Origin: Clostridiales bacterium | Lineage (GTDB): Bacteria > Bacillota > Clostridia > Saccharofermentanales > Saccharofermentanaceae | Length of the DNA stretch: 64,000 nucleotides | Direction: 5' to 3' | Assembly: GCA_017561715.1 (NCBI GenBank) | Contig: JAFZBN010000015.1 | Span: forward strand, 450,393 to 514,392 | In this document: piece after piece, positions 1-8,480 of the stretch | Layout: each line of letters starts with the position of its first letter | How positions within the stretch are numbered: position 1 is the first letter of the stretch | The notes under the pieces: generated by a model | What the model was told of the DNA's origin: nothing | The model's database searches: none | What the model saw: the letters and a program-made list of their open reading frames with translations, nothing else | Program-made: the position numbers and the translations under genes

Positions 1-600
1 ACTTAAGATCTCCAGCAGGAACTTGGACCCGTGGACCGGTAGATGCAGGATCCAGCTCTTATACAAAGACTGATTCGCGTGCATGTATCCGAAAGAATAC
101 AGAAAATCGATCACCATGACCGAAAGTACGGAAACCAGAACCACATGGCTTGGGTACGAGTCGTGGATTTTCACCGTATTCATAAGAGGCGTAAAACAGT
201 AATAGAAAAAGAGCGTGATGATCGTCGAGAATCCGAGGCTCGTAAAGAGGCTCGTATATCTCGTAAAGTGCAGCGGAAGCAATGTATAGTCCCAGTAATG
301 GAATCCGCACAGCTTCTCTACGGAATATCCAAGTGCGATCTCTCCAAGAGAGACGATAAAGAAACAAGCGCAAAAGAAGAACGCCAGATTCTCTTTTTCC
401 GGAACTCCTAAGAGGAAGTAAATGAACAGGATCGCGATACCGTATCCGATGAGGAACGGGAAGTTCATGTTTCGGTTGTCGATCTGTCCCTTACGGCATA
501 GCATCCATATATTTTCCAGGCAAAAGCCCAGGAACGAAACTACGATCACTAACGCGATGTAGTCGTAAACTGAGTAGTCAGATTGCAGAATACGATCCAT
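1..600 (-). CDS. Putative ABC-transporter type IV membrane protein (PF06541-like), 3' end cut by window
   Basis: Reading leftward from the ATG at 600 gives an open frame of 200 codons running off the window edge. It is strongly hydrophobic with several membrane segments. The stretch GEIALGYSVEKLCGF followed by HYWDYTLLPLHF matches the conserved core of the PF06541 (ABC_trans_CmpB) family of predicted clostridial permeases, whose biochemical role is not established. An AAGGAGG ribosome binding site lies at 608-614, 7 nt before the start. It is divergent from the TetR gene at 713, which probably regulates it. The C-terminus is not in the window. Confidence 0.8.
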   Translation of the reverse strand, partial: MDRILQSDYSVYDYIALVIVVSFLGFCLENIWMLCRKGQIDNRNMNFPFLIGYGIAILFIYFLLGVPEKENLAFFFCACFFIVSLGEIALGYSVEKLCGFHYWDYTLLPLHFTRYTSLFTSLGFSTIITLFFYYCFTPLMNTVKIHDSYPSHVVLVSVLSVMVIDFLYSFGYMHANQSLYKSWILHLPVHGSKFLLEILS

Positions 601-626
601 TCCCGGGCCTCCTTGCCTGTAGAGGG

Positions 627-665
627 TGTACGATGTTACAATTGATTTGATGTTACAATCGTAAC
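627..665. promoter_or_regulatory. Likely TetR operator region between divergent genes
   Basis: The 11-mer GATGTTACAAT occurs twice, at 632-642 and 649-659. The second copy forms an imperfect palindrome GTTAC-AATC-GTAAC (652-665) and the first lies in TGTA-cgatgt-TACA (627-640). Such paired dyads between a TetR gene and a divergent membrane-protein gene are the usual TetR operator arrangement; the assignment is inference. Confidence 0.5.
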
Positions 666-712
666 ACCACCTCGAATGGGTTTCAATTTAATTGGATTAG
701 GAGTTAACACAT

Positions 713-1300
713 ATGGCCAAAACTGTTAAGTCAGAACAAAAAGCAGACAAATTGCAAACCGAACTTGCCAAGCGCGACGTTCTCCGACTGAATAATCAGC
801 AGTCCAACGAGCTGACCCGCGAATGCATCGACATGGCCATGATGTATCTCATGAGTGAAAAACCCTATGAATCGATCAGCATCTCGGAACTGACCAAACG
901 CGCCGGTGTTTCCCGTACCGCCTTCTACCGCAATTACGAGTCGAAGGACGATGTCTTAAAGGAGATCGGAAAGATCGTGATCAACAGCCTTTCTGAGATC
1001 CTGAATAAAGTAAAATCACCGGATGATGTACATGACACGCTGGTCGAGTTTTTCACGCAGATCAAAAAACAGCGGAATTATGTCGAGCTTCTTGCCAAAG
1101 CAGATGTCTCCATGAAGCTTCTCTTCCCGAATGCCCATATGCTGGAAAATGTATTTAAGGCCGCCACGCAGAAAGACCACTACCGCATGGTCGCCGTAGA
1201 CGCCGCCCTCGCAGGACTAATCCGAGAATGGATCTCCAACGACTATGATCTTTCCCCGGAAGAAATGGCCAACGTCATGGAACTCGGAGTATCGATATGA
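713..1300 (+). CDS. TetR/AcrR family transcriptional regulator
   Basis: A 195-residue protein with the N-terminal TetR helix-turn-helix at about residues 44-75 (SISELTKRAGVSRTAFYRNY is the canonical recognition region) and a helical C-terminal ligand/dimer domain. An AGGAG at 699-703 precedes the ATG by 9 nt. It is divergent from the PF06541 membrane protein and probably represses it and itself through the repeats in the 112-bp gap. The last residues end 3 bp before the convergent DinB-like gene. Confidence 0.9.
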   Translation: MAKTVKSEQKADKLQTELAKRDVLRLNNQQSNELTRECIDMAMMYLMSEKPYESISISELTKRAGVSRTAFYRNYESKDDVLKEIGKIVINSLSEILNKVKSPDDVHDTLVEFFTQIKKQRNYVELLAKADVSMKLLFPNAHMLENVFKAATQKDHYRMVAVDAALAGLIREWISNDYDLSPEEMANVMELGVSI

Positions 1301-1303
1301 GGA

Positions 1304-1828
1304 TCACTGCGTGATCTGTCCCTTCCTATACCGCCCGAAAAGAACTCCATCATCGACATATTTGTCTGCCTGGGATACCCACATCGGAAACTTCCCTGTC
1401 GCTAAGGCCGTCTGTCCATTCAGCATTCCTGTATGAAATGAGATATGTCGGAACTGCCTAAGAACAAGTTCCAGTCGTGTACGATCGCAGTCCTTCGGAC
1501 ACTCATAGAGCATGTCATCTGTGAGCGAATCCAGGTAATCGTAGGTCTTCTTCTCGATCGCATCCAGATACGAAAGAAGCTGCTCATCCGAAAGCACCAC
1601 TGTTGTCGGCTTATCCGGATTATCCAGCCCTTCCACATGGAAAGAAGGCTCTTCGAAATCAGCCGGATTAATGAACCACTTATCTGCAGAATGAAGCGCA
1701 TGATACGCCCATCTCCAGCACGGAGCACCACAACACAATGCATCTCTGTCATATGCCTGGATCGAAGTCCGGATATTCAGAAAATTCGGAATCACCATAT
1801 CCTTAATGATCTTACACAATTCATTCAT
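1304..1828 (-). CDS. DinB superfamily protein
   Basis: A 174-residue four-helix-bundle-type protein with the His pattern of the DinB fold: YHALHSADKW near the N-terminus and HISFHTGML near residue 125, giving three candidate metal-binding histidines. Members are thiol- or metal-dependent enzymes or unknowns. I use the ATG at 1828, which has GGAGG at 1837-1841, 8 nt upstream; a TTG at 1843 would extend it by five residues but has no such site. It is convergent with the TetR gene, only 3 bp apart, with no room for a separate terminator. Confidence 0.75.
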   Translation of the reverse strand: MNELCKIIKDMVIPNFLNIRTSIQAYDRDALCCGAPCWRWAYHALHSADKWFINPADFEEPSFHVEGLDNPDKPTTVVLSDEQLLSYLDAIEKKTYDYLDSLTDDMLYECPKDCDRTRLELVLRQFRHISFHTGMLNGQTALATGKFPMWVSQADKYVDDGVLFGRYRKGQITQ

Positions 1829-1846
1829 AGAAGAATCCTCCAAACA

Positions 1847-1884
1847 AAAGCCATCTTGAAGTCATTATACTTCAAGATGGCTTT
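1847..1884 (-). promoter_or_regulatory. Perfect 15-bp inverted repeat overlapping a TATAAT box
   Basis: 1847-1861 and 1870-1884 are exact reverse complements separated by 8 nt. On the minus strand the loop supplies TATAAT, a consensus -10 box, and the right arm ends 5 nt before the GGAGG of the DinB-like gene. This fits an operator over the promoter, or a hairpin at the 5' end of the message. Confidence 0.5.
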
Positions 1885-2057
1885 GACAAGCGGTTATTAG
1901 AGGAGCGGTATAAAGAATTCCTTAATTACTCTATTTCTACGAATATTGAAAGTGATCTTTTCACCTCAAACAATCGAAGAATTGATAGTTCTACAATCTG
2001 TTGAAATCTGATTGGATTCAAGATTGAGGAGAGGTCCTTTTCTGCTCCTCTCTTATT
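1885..2057. other. Gap with no gene seen
   Basis: AT-rich spacer. The only structure noted is a weak GAGGAG/CTCCTC inverted repeat near 2027-2052, without a clear T-run on the minus strand, so I do not call it a terminator. Confidence 0.4.
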
Positions 2058-3371
2058 TCATTCAATCAGTCTGTATTCTGTCTTATGTTTCTTTAATTTG
2101 TGCAACCTACTGCTGGAATCAAATTCCGTAGTCCATCTTGTCTCATTCGCAGACACCCCCAAATAGTATTTTTCGCATGTTGCTTGAACAGTAATATAAT
2201 CACTCGCAAAGGTATTCTCTACTAACAGGAAACGCCGTTCATCTTCATGATCCCAAATTCCTGATTTAGTGAAAACGCATTCAACCACAAATGAGAATAG
2301 GTCTTGACCTGTATATTTCGCCTTGTTAATATCAGTCGCATATTTCACATTCCCATAGATAAATATATAGTTACTACGTTCCTTTTCCACTCCGTTTTTG
2401 ATACTTGATGCACGAAACCCTCCACACACGCCGCTACCACTTTCAGCATAATATCCCCACATAAGAATATCGTCATAATGAGGCGTCAAGCATAGAACCC
2501 TAAAACTATCTTTTATATTCAAGTATCGATTGACAACCTCTTCCGGATAATCCCCCGTAAAATACAGTGAGTAAATGTTCTTCAAAGCTTTTTCCTGAGG
2601 ATCAGACGCGTCTTCCTCGAGATATTGTTTGAACAAACTTGAATAGTGCTCAAAAACATCTTCAAAGGAAGGGTTTTTCCCTTCGCTATTCTTAATAATT
2701 CGAGAATTATATAAGCGCCACAAATGTTTCAACACCAGATGCGGTATCTCACAATCACTATCAAATGGGTCATTAAACTTTCTGGGATTTACAAACGTTA
2801 ATTCACCATCTATGAACTTCTTCAAATACCCGCTAGCCTTCACATATTCTTCCTTTTCAAACCGTGTATCTGGCATTTGCTTGTACTTAAATAACAACTC
2901 CTCCGTTTCATATCTGATATAGTCATTATTGTATTCCTGAAGCAAGGCTATGACTGGATCATTTGAAAGAGCAGTTCTACTCCCGTAGTCTGTTGAGACA
3001 CTCTCAACCGTATTCAGGATGTGCTGTAATGGATTTGCAGAATACTTTCGATATACAGTCGCAAATCCATCTTGAACTTTTTTGTCATATGTGTCATCGC
3101 CATTATAGTTCGGACGCGTAATTCTGTAAGAAACTTGACTTAGACTTGCAACCCCGTAACTCGTTTTCTGCGGATCCGATAATCCCTTATTGGTAAAAAG
3201 ACTAACCACAACCCTTTTAGGAGAATTATTTATTCGCATTTCGGCTTCGAAGTAATAACCCTTTATGTATCTGATATAGTGTACTTCAGGATGCATCCGT
3301 AAAAACAGTGCGATTACATATCTGTTTTCAAACTCCAGTATTTTGTCGAATCGGACATATAGTCTTCCCAA
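2058..3371 (-). CDS. DUF2971 domain protein with an extra N-terminal region
   Basis: A protein of 437 residues. The C-terminal ~260 residues have the DUF2971 pattern: YLKKFIDGELTFVNPRKFND, then LCLTPHYDDILMWGYYA and a late E(D)ERRFLLVE motif. The first ~150 residues are not part of the usual family and I do not recognise them. Function of DUF2971 is unknown; it is common in accessory regions. Start choice: an in-frame ATG at 3401 has GGAG only 1 nt away, whereas a TTG at 3371 has CCTCC (GGAGG) at 3380-3384 with 8-nt spacing, so TTG is preferred. The DNA is AT-richer than the flanks. Confidence 0.75.
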   Translation of the reverse strand: MGRLYVRFDKILEFENRYVIALFLRMHPEVHYIRYIKGYYFEAEMRINNSPKRVVVSLFTNKGLSDPQKTSYGVASLSQVSYRITRPNYNGDDTYDKKVQDGFATVYRKYSANPLQHILNTVESVSTDYGSRTALSNDPVIALLQEYNNDYIRYETEELLFKYKQMPDTRFEKEEYVKASGYLKKFIDGELTFVNPRKFNDPFDSDCEIPHLVLKHLWRLYNSRIIKNSEGKNPSFEDVFEHYSSLFKQYLEEDASDPQEKALKNIYSLYFTGDYPEEVVNRYLNIKDSFRVLCLTPHYDDILMWGYYAESGSGVCGGFRASSIKNGVEKERSNYIFIYGNVKYATDINKAKYTGQDLFSFVVECVFTKSGIWDHEDERRFLLVENTFASDYITVQATCEKYYLGVSANETRWTTEFDSSSRLHKLKKHKTEYRLIE

Positions 3372-3526
3372 ATTCTCTTCCTCCTTTTTTGAGAACTGCA
3401 TTCTCCAGTTTCACATAATCATAAGCGAATTGTCTACTATTTTTCAATATTCTACTTTGAATAGAAAAAGCCTCTATGCAAGGAAAAAGTACAAACAAAA
3501 GAACTCTGCGAGACGAATTAAAAGCA

Positions 3527-4786
3527 TCAACTTGTTTTGTCGCAATATGGAGTTTCTTCAATTCCGTTTTTCTTTAAACGAGCAACCTTATCATCGAGAA
3601 TCTTTTTCCAAACGAACTTAAACCAAGTTGTTTTCCCGAACATCCGCACTATGAAAGGACTTACTCTATAGTACTCGCGGATAAAGAGCCTTCCATGCCA
3701 TGTCTTAGCCAGTACAGTGTCACGATACCTGCGCAATGTCCATACTTCCGGACAATCGTATGATCCATAGACACACGTTGCAACATAGCATGCTCCACTG
3801 CTTGGTCGTTTAGGAATTACATAATTAGGGTCTAACTCTTTAATCTTGTTATGATACTCCATAATCCTATCGATGTTAGATTCTTTTTCTTCTTTAGAAA
3901 GACTTTTGTCTATGACCCATGTATATCCAGTCTTGTTTGCAATTCTTTTCCAAGAACAAGCATTGCTTATCTCTTGTGTTATTTGAATCATTTTTCTGTA
4001 TCTTGGAATATTCTGTTCAGGTGCATCCTTATTCACAGTAATTGCCATTTTCAGAAGCGAAATGCACTCCTCACACGACTTCGTAAATGCTTCGTATTCG
4101 TATTCACTTGCGTGTCCATCGGAACCGTTATACGCTTTCCATATACTAAGCCATGCATTTTTCACAGCTTGTTCAATTAAGTCTGCCATAGCCTCGCCGA
4201 ATCCAGTCGGATCCACTTGACATTTCCTTATCAATTGAATAGCGTTGCGTTGTAACAGCACAGTGTTGTGGGCTAAATCGTTAGCATTGTCCGAACTCGG
4301 CCTTTCCACATAATGTCTGCAACATAATGCAAACCATGCAAAAGCCAGTTCCTTAAACTCACAATTTATGTTCATACGCAGTTCTTCAAGTTTATCCTTC
4401 GGAGCACAGCCAACCGCTTTGGAAAAACACTGGACACTTTCTTCCATTCTCTCTCGAGCGAGTGTTGATTGCCATCCTGCAGACTTTCCTTTCATAAACC
4501 ACGCTTTATAATTCTCAGGATCAATTTCGATAACTTTGGTACTATACTTTTCTGTTTCTTCATAATTTTTTGCATAAATGGCGCTTTCGGCCATCATGAA
4601 ATAATTCTTAGCAGCAGCGGAGTTATCCACTTTAACGGTACTGCCAGAAACATCTACTGATCCTTCAATCATCATTTTTTTTGCTTCTTCGACGGAGTAT
4701 TTCGTTCCGCACACTTGGCACACAAACAGACCATTTTGCTTCAAAATATCATTGCTTGCGCACATTTCACATGTTAGTGGTTTCAT
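3527..4786 (-). CDS. Zn-ribbon / TPR / CFI-box-CTERM protein
   Basis: 419 residues in three parts. Residues 6-26 hold two CxxC knuckles (CEMC and CQVC) typical of a zinc ribbon. Residues about 60-150 read as tetratricopeptide-like helices (AESAIYAKNYEETEKYSTKV, then IEIDPENYKAWFMKGK). The last ~85 residues, starting CYVATCVYGSYDCPEVWTLR, are the CFI-box C-terminal domain seen in many clostridial accessory proteins. The catalytic or binding role of that domain is unknown. It lies between the DUF2971 gene and the MazG/helicase pair on the same strand. Confidence 0.8.
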   Translation of the reverse strand: MKPLTCEMCASNDILKQNGLFVCQVCGTKYSVEEAKKMMIEGSVDVSGSTVKVDNSAAAKNYFMMAESAIYAKNYEETEKYSTKVIEIDPENYKAWFMKGKSAGWQSTLARERMEESVQCFSKAVGCAPKDKLEELRMNINCEFKELAFAWFALCCRHYVERPSSDNANDLAHNTVLLQRNAIQLIRKCQVDPTGFGEAMADLIEQAVKNAWLSIWKAYNGSDGHASEYEYEAFTKSCEECISLLKMAITVNKDAPEQNIPRYRKMIQITQEISNACSWKRIANKTGYTWVIDKSLSKEEKESNIDRIMEYHNKIKELDPNYVIPKRPSSGACYVATCVYGSYDCPEVWTLRRYRDTVLAKTWHGRLFIREYYRVSPFIVRMFGKTTWFKFVWKKILDDKVARLKKNGIEETPYCDKTS

Positions 4787-4856
4787 ATTCTTACCTCACT
4801 AGCATATTAGCAAATTCACATTTCATATCGGTACAATTCTGAAAACGAATTTGCTC

Positions 4857-5177
4857 TTATAGTTTGCTGTACTTATCACTCTTTCCTCTTGCTTTTTCAG
4901 CAGGATACTTTGCCTCGTTCTGATCCATCTTCATATTTACTATTTCATCTTCATCGAGCCCCAGTTTATCAAGCAGATCTCTGCAATATACAAGAACGTC
5001 TGCTAGTTCTTCTTTCACATGCTGCAAATCATAGTCAATATCACTCCACTGAAAACACTCAAGAAGTTCATTTGCTTCAATCGAAATTGATTTTGCAAGA
5101 TTAGCCGGTGAATGGAACTTATCCCAATCTCTATCTTCAGTAAACTGTCTTATTCTTGCTATTGTCTGATCATTCAT
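4857..5177 (-). CDS. MazG-like nucleotide pyrophosphohydrolase
   Basis: 106 residues. The EANELLECFQW helix and the EELADVLVYC helix are the paired acidic Mg-binding motifs of the all-alpha NTP pyrophosphohydrolase (MazG/RS21-C6) fold, and the length fits the single-domain class. It should hydrolyse (d)NTPs to the monophosphate plus pyrophosphate. I choose the ATG at 5177 rather than the one at 5198 because GGGAAGG, inside the last codons of the helicase gene, sits 9 nt ahead of it; the helicase stop is only 4 nt upstream, so the two are translationally coupled. Confidence 0.85.
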   Translation of the reverse strand: MNDQTIARIRQFTEDRDWDKFHSPANLAKSISIEANELLECFQWSDIDYDLQHVKEELADVLVYCRDLLDKLGLDEDEIVNMKMDQNEAKYPAEKARGKSDKYSKL

Positions 5178-5181
5178 AGAT

Positions 5182-7068
5182 TTATACCTTCCCTGCATGG
5201 TATGATTTCAGTCTGTCCTTCAGATATCGTTCCAATTCCGAATCAACACAATAGATATAGCAACCTTTCATGCCTCTAGATAAAAGGGTGCGGTATGTAT
5301 TTCGGATGATTTCATCTGCTCTTTTCTTAGCCTGCTCCGGATTCTCATTATTCAGTTTCTTAATGCCTCGTAGCGACTGGTCTGTTTGTGCTCGTTTTGT
5401 AAAATCGGTCACCACTTTACCATCTTCAAATCTGATATCTTCGCCAATAATGACGCCAACATAATCAAATTCAAGGCCTTGCGAAGTGTGAATGCATCCA
5501 ATCTCATTGACCGAAGTGTCAGAAACAGCGAATGGTTCGCCACCATTGAGATTCCAGCTCATTTCAAAATTGCCAATCTTAATGTCATGGTGATTCGTGT
5601 TATTGGCTACTTTTTTATCCCAATCCCAGCAGTAGCCCGCCAGAATCCTCGCGCGATTTGTCGTTCGGTTTTTCTCAACTATAATATCTCTCACCTCACT
5701 AGGCGTATCACAAATGCGAATATCAAAATCAATGCCCTCGAGATCATAGTTTGCAGTTTCCCGAATCTGAAGAACATCATCAAGCCAAGCAAGGTACCCA
5801 TTGGAGCCGTTACATCTGAATTGTGAGACTAGTTCCATCTCATAGATTTGAGATCCTTCCTCACGAGCCCATCGCTTAATCTGGTCAACACTTCCGATGT
5901 CATCCATGGTTACGCGTTGATCCTCATCTATAAAGAAAACACTACACAAAGAAGCGCTTATGATTTCCTTAATCTGATTCTCCCCCTGATTATGAAACAA
6001 TCCAGACTTTTCATTCAAACGATGTGCCTCGTCAACAAGCAGTGTCCCTGCCATATTCTCGGGTGCATCAACAAAGCTACCCGAACTCTTAAACATGTTA
6101 TCCACACTACTTTTCTTAAACGAACCCTTAAGTTTCTTTAGGTAAACCTGTCTTGGGGCACTATTCTTTGAAACGTATTGAACAAGCTGATTTCTCTGTG
6201 TCAATTCCGCAAGAAGATTAACTGCGATAACGGTTTTACCCGTACCAGGACCACCCTGACAGATAATCGTTCTCTTGTTCCTGTCCTTCTGACAAAGACT
6301 GGATAATCGCAACACTTCCTCATAGACAACTTTCTGTTCATCAATCATGATGAACTCCGGATTGTGGTTTAGCATCTTAGATATAGAATCCTGAAGACTT
6401 TTGGATGGTCGGATCTTTCCGTTCTCGACAAAATACAGAACCTCCTTGTCATCACCGAAAACAATGCTTGTCTTAATGTATTCTCGAAGTCTATTATTAT
6501 CCTTCTTTGTGAATGCAGGGGCCTCTTCCAAATATTCTGAGTACCAGGACTGATCTATAGGATCGTCCTCATGTCTTTCATAGTTATGTAAATACGCACA
6601 TGGTCGAATCTGTATTTCACGATCCTGAACCGTAGAGTTATAGTCCTTTATGAGTTGTGCGTATGACCATGCCTGATAAGAAGGGTGAACAACGCGTCTC
6701 ATTGCTCCACCTGTATATGTTTCAACGATGGCATCGACACCTTCAACAGCAGTTAATGATTCCCACTGTTTCAATTCGATAATCACAATAGAAGGCTGAT
6801 TCTGTCCATCGTATCCGGAGACTATAAAATCAACTCGCTTGGCTGTCTGCGGAATGTTGTATTCGATGGCTACGCCTGCGTTACCCGGAATATGAGCATC
6901 ATTCATTACAACATACATACTGGTGAGTGAATTCTCCCACGATTTAAACTCACTCTCCGACGTTCTTCTTCCAAGTTTGTCAATGATAGTTTGGCGTATC
7001 TCTTCCGCTAGTGTTCCCCCTTCAACACTATGAAGAAAATCTGTTTTTACACCAGAATAAACCAGCAT
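5182..7068 (-). CDS. PD-(D/E)XK nuclease-like / Schlafen group-3 (DUF2075) helicase protein
   Basis: 628 residues. An N-terminal restriction-like core is visible: RVDFIVSG with D80, then IIELKQW with E98 and K100. This is followed by a superfamily-1-type helicase of the DUF2075/SLFN-g3 class: Walker A GGPGTGKT at 272-279, Walker B LLVDEAHRL at about 343-351, and the late motif IHTSQGLEFDYVGVIIGED with a C-terminal SRGMKG. Such proteins are predicted DNA/RNA helicase-nucleases. The start has GAGG 8 nt upstream. It forms a two-gene unit with the MazG-like gene just downstream. Confidence 0.85.
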   Translation of the reverse strand: MLVYSGVKTDFLHSVEGGTLAEEIRQTIIDKLGRRTSESEFKSWENSLTSMYVVMNDAHIPGNAGVAIEYNIPQTAKRVDFIVSGYDGQNQPSIVIIELKQWESLTAVEGVDAIVETYTGGAMRRVVHPSYQAWSYAQLIKDYNSTVQDREIQIRPCAYLHNYERHEDDPIDQSWYSEYLEEAPAFTKKDNNRLREYIKTSIVFGDDKEVLYFVENGKIRPSKSLQDSISKMLNHNPEFIMIDEQKVVYEEVLRLSSLCQKDRNKRTIICQGGPGTGKTVIAVNLLAELTQRNQLVQYVSKNSAPRQVYLKKLKGSFKKSSVDNMFKSSGSFVDAPENMAGTLLVDEAHRLNEKSGLFHNQGENQIKEIISASLCSVFFIDEDQRVTMDDIGSVDQIKRWAREEGSQIYEMELVSQFRCNGSNGYLAWLDDVLQIRETANYDLEGIDFDIRICDTPSEVRDIIVEKNRTTNRARILAGYCWDWDKKVANNTNHHDIKIGNFEMSWNLNGGEPFAVSDTSVNEIGCIHTSQGLEFDYVGVIIGEDIRFEDGKVVTDFTKRAQTDQSLRGIKKLNNENPEQAKKRADEIIRNTYRTLLSRGMKGCYIYCVDSELERYLKDRLKSYHAGKV

Positions 7069-7156
7069 TTCTATTTCCTCACTTCAAAGCAAGACTATCA
7101 ATCATTACCCGATTCATTCTTTTACAAATGGGGATCATGTGACTTGAGATTGTAAA

Positions 7157-7187
7157 CAGAGCAGGCCATACACTACGGTCTGCTCTG
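7157..7187 (-). terminator. Probable intrinsic terminator of the 7200-7637 gene
   Basis: 11-bp arms (7157-7167 and 7177-7187, one G-T wobble) with a 9-nt loop. On the minus strand the hairpin follows the stop codon at 7200 and is followed by TTTACA. Confidence 0.6.
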
Positions 7188-7199
7188 ATACCAATCTGA

Positions 7200-7637
7200 T
7201 TATAATACATTTAGCAATTGACAGGATGATCGCAATTGATTAATCAACTCGACACTTTGACTGTTTAGCCTTGGATAGTAAAACTCCAATTCCGAAAAGA
7301 ATTTCTCAGCTTTTTTCTTTTTCCCAGAGTTTGTTGACAACTTAGCAGCATCGCGTTGCATTCTGTCATATCCTCTTGTAATAATGTCCTTTTCTATCCT
7401 TGGAATTTCAGCACAAATCTGGGAATGTATTTTTCGCGGTGATACATTGAACTTTATGCGCTGATCCTCATAGTATTCAAGAATATGCTCTTCAGATAAA
7501 TACTTATCCCATTCAGTAAAATACTTATCGATGGAATCTAGCGATTCTAATCGTCTGCAACAAGTCATAGATCTTGATAAGGCCGCCTCAATTTCTCTCT
7601 TTTGCGCCGGCGTTGGTTTTTTATGAAATAGTCCCAT
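7200..7637 (-). CDS. Hypothetical helical protein
   Basis: 145 residues from the ATG at 7637, which has GGAGG 5 nt upstream; the longer frame to 7655 lacks a site. The sequence is rich in charged helices (an early PTPAQKREIEAALSRSM segment and a KKKKAEKFFSELEFYY segment) with no signal peptide or membrane segment. I do not recognise a family. It has its own promoter-like TATAAT upstream and a terminator downstream, so it is probably monocistronic inside the AT-rich accessory run. Confidence 0.7.
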   Translation of the reverse strand: MGLFHKKPTPAQKREIEAALSRSMTCCRRLESLDSIDKYFTEWDKYLSEEHILEYYEDQRIKFNVSPRKIHSQICAEIPRIEKDIITRGYDRMQRDAAKLSTNSGKKKKAEKFFSELEFYYPRLNSQSVELINQLRSSCQLLNVL

Positions 7638-7659
7638 AAGCACCTCCATTGACAAAAAA

Positions 7660-7678
7660 ACTATAGTATCATTATAGT
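7660..7678 (-). promoter_or_regulatory. -10 box inside a small palindrome
   Basis: ACTATA (7660-7665) and TATAGT (7673-7678) are reverse complements around a 7-nt spacer. On the minus strand this contains TATAAT (7671-7676), placed about 35 nt before the start at 7637. A -35 box is only weakly matched. Confidence 0.4.
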
Positions 7679-7718
7679 CGAAACGAACAGTACGTTAAAC
7701 ATATATAATTTCCTTAGT

Positions 7719-8480
7719 TCAACCTTGTTCGTCAGTGTCTTTCGCACTATCCACTTTCCTTTGGTTCTGTAGTTCATCCATAAAACCAGAAGTAATTATA
7801 CCTGCCGGTAAAGCAATAATAGCTATGCCCATGATCGACGAAATCATCGTAACAACTCTGCCAGCTGTAGTCACTGGATAGATATCTCCATACCCCATCG
7901 TTGTTAGTGAAACTGTAGCCCAATATACTGCATCGAAATAATTCCCAAAACTATCTGGTTCTACATTGAAAACAATCAGCGCAGAAACAAGCACATATGC
8001 AAAAGCCATAACGCAAACAACCAACAAAGACTCTTTCTGCTTTTTAAACACGCATATGACTGTTTTTATGCTTTTTGAATAACGAACTGCCTTAAACACT
8101 CTGAAAGCTCTAAACGTGCGCAATAGACGAACCAACTTGAACAATTTAAAACTATTACTAACCAAAGAGAGTGATGGCAAAATAGTTAGCAAATCAAAAA
8201 TCGCCATTGGTGTCAGTGGATATATCAAGAACGAAGCAACACCTTTTTTGAGTCTTAAATCTGAAACAAACCATCTGAGCAGATAATCCAGGATAAAAAC
8301 CGTAACAGTCGCTTTATCAATAATCTCAAAGGTCAAAGTGTGATGCTTGAAAGCTAATGGCACCAAACTCAAAAGAATAGCTACCATCATTGCAATATCA
8401 TACCAATCCAACGATGTATTTTCATCGTTTTCCTCTTCAGGAGATTCGACAATATACAGTATTTTTCTCCGAAAATCCAT
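7719..8480 (-). CDS. Voltage-gated potassium channel family protein
   Basis: 253 residues with six membrane segments. The selectivity filter TTMGYGDIYPVT lies in the expected pore loop before the last helix. The S4-like segment RLLRTFRAFRVFKAVRYSKS carries regularly spaced arginines and lysines. It should form a tetrameric K+ channel in the cytoplasmic membrane. Its ATG at 8480 overlaps the TGA of the upstream basic small protein (TGATG), so the two are co-translated. Bacterial ion channels in accessory clusters sometimes act as effectors, but nothing here proves that. Confidence 0.88.
   Translation of the reverse strand: MDFRRKILYIVESPEEENDENTSLDWYDIAMMVAILLSLVPLAFKHHTLTFEIIDKATVTVFILDYLLRWFVSDLRLKKGVASFLIYPLTPMAIFDLLTILPSLSLVSNSFKLFKLVRLLRTFRAFRVFKAVRYSKSIKTVICVFKKQKESLLVVCVMAFAYVLVSALIVFNVEPDSFGNYFDAVYWATVSLTTMGYGDIYPVTTAGRVVTMISSIMGIAIIALPAGIITSGFMDELQNQRKVDSAKDTDEQG

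Noticed and set aside
1445..1900. 151-codon plus-strand frame over the DinB-like gene
   Set aside because: Antisense shadow; the DinB His motifs are on the minus strand.
2027..2052. GAGGAG/CTCCTC hairpin as terminator
   Set aside because: No T-run on the minus strand, where the transcripts end.
3328..3561. 77-codon minus-strand frame bridging two genes
   Set aside because: Overlaps the DUF2971 start and the CFI-box gene end in another frame, without a ribosome site.
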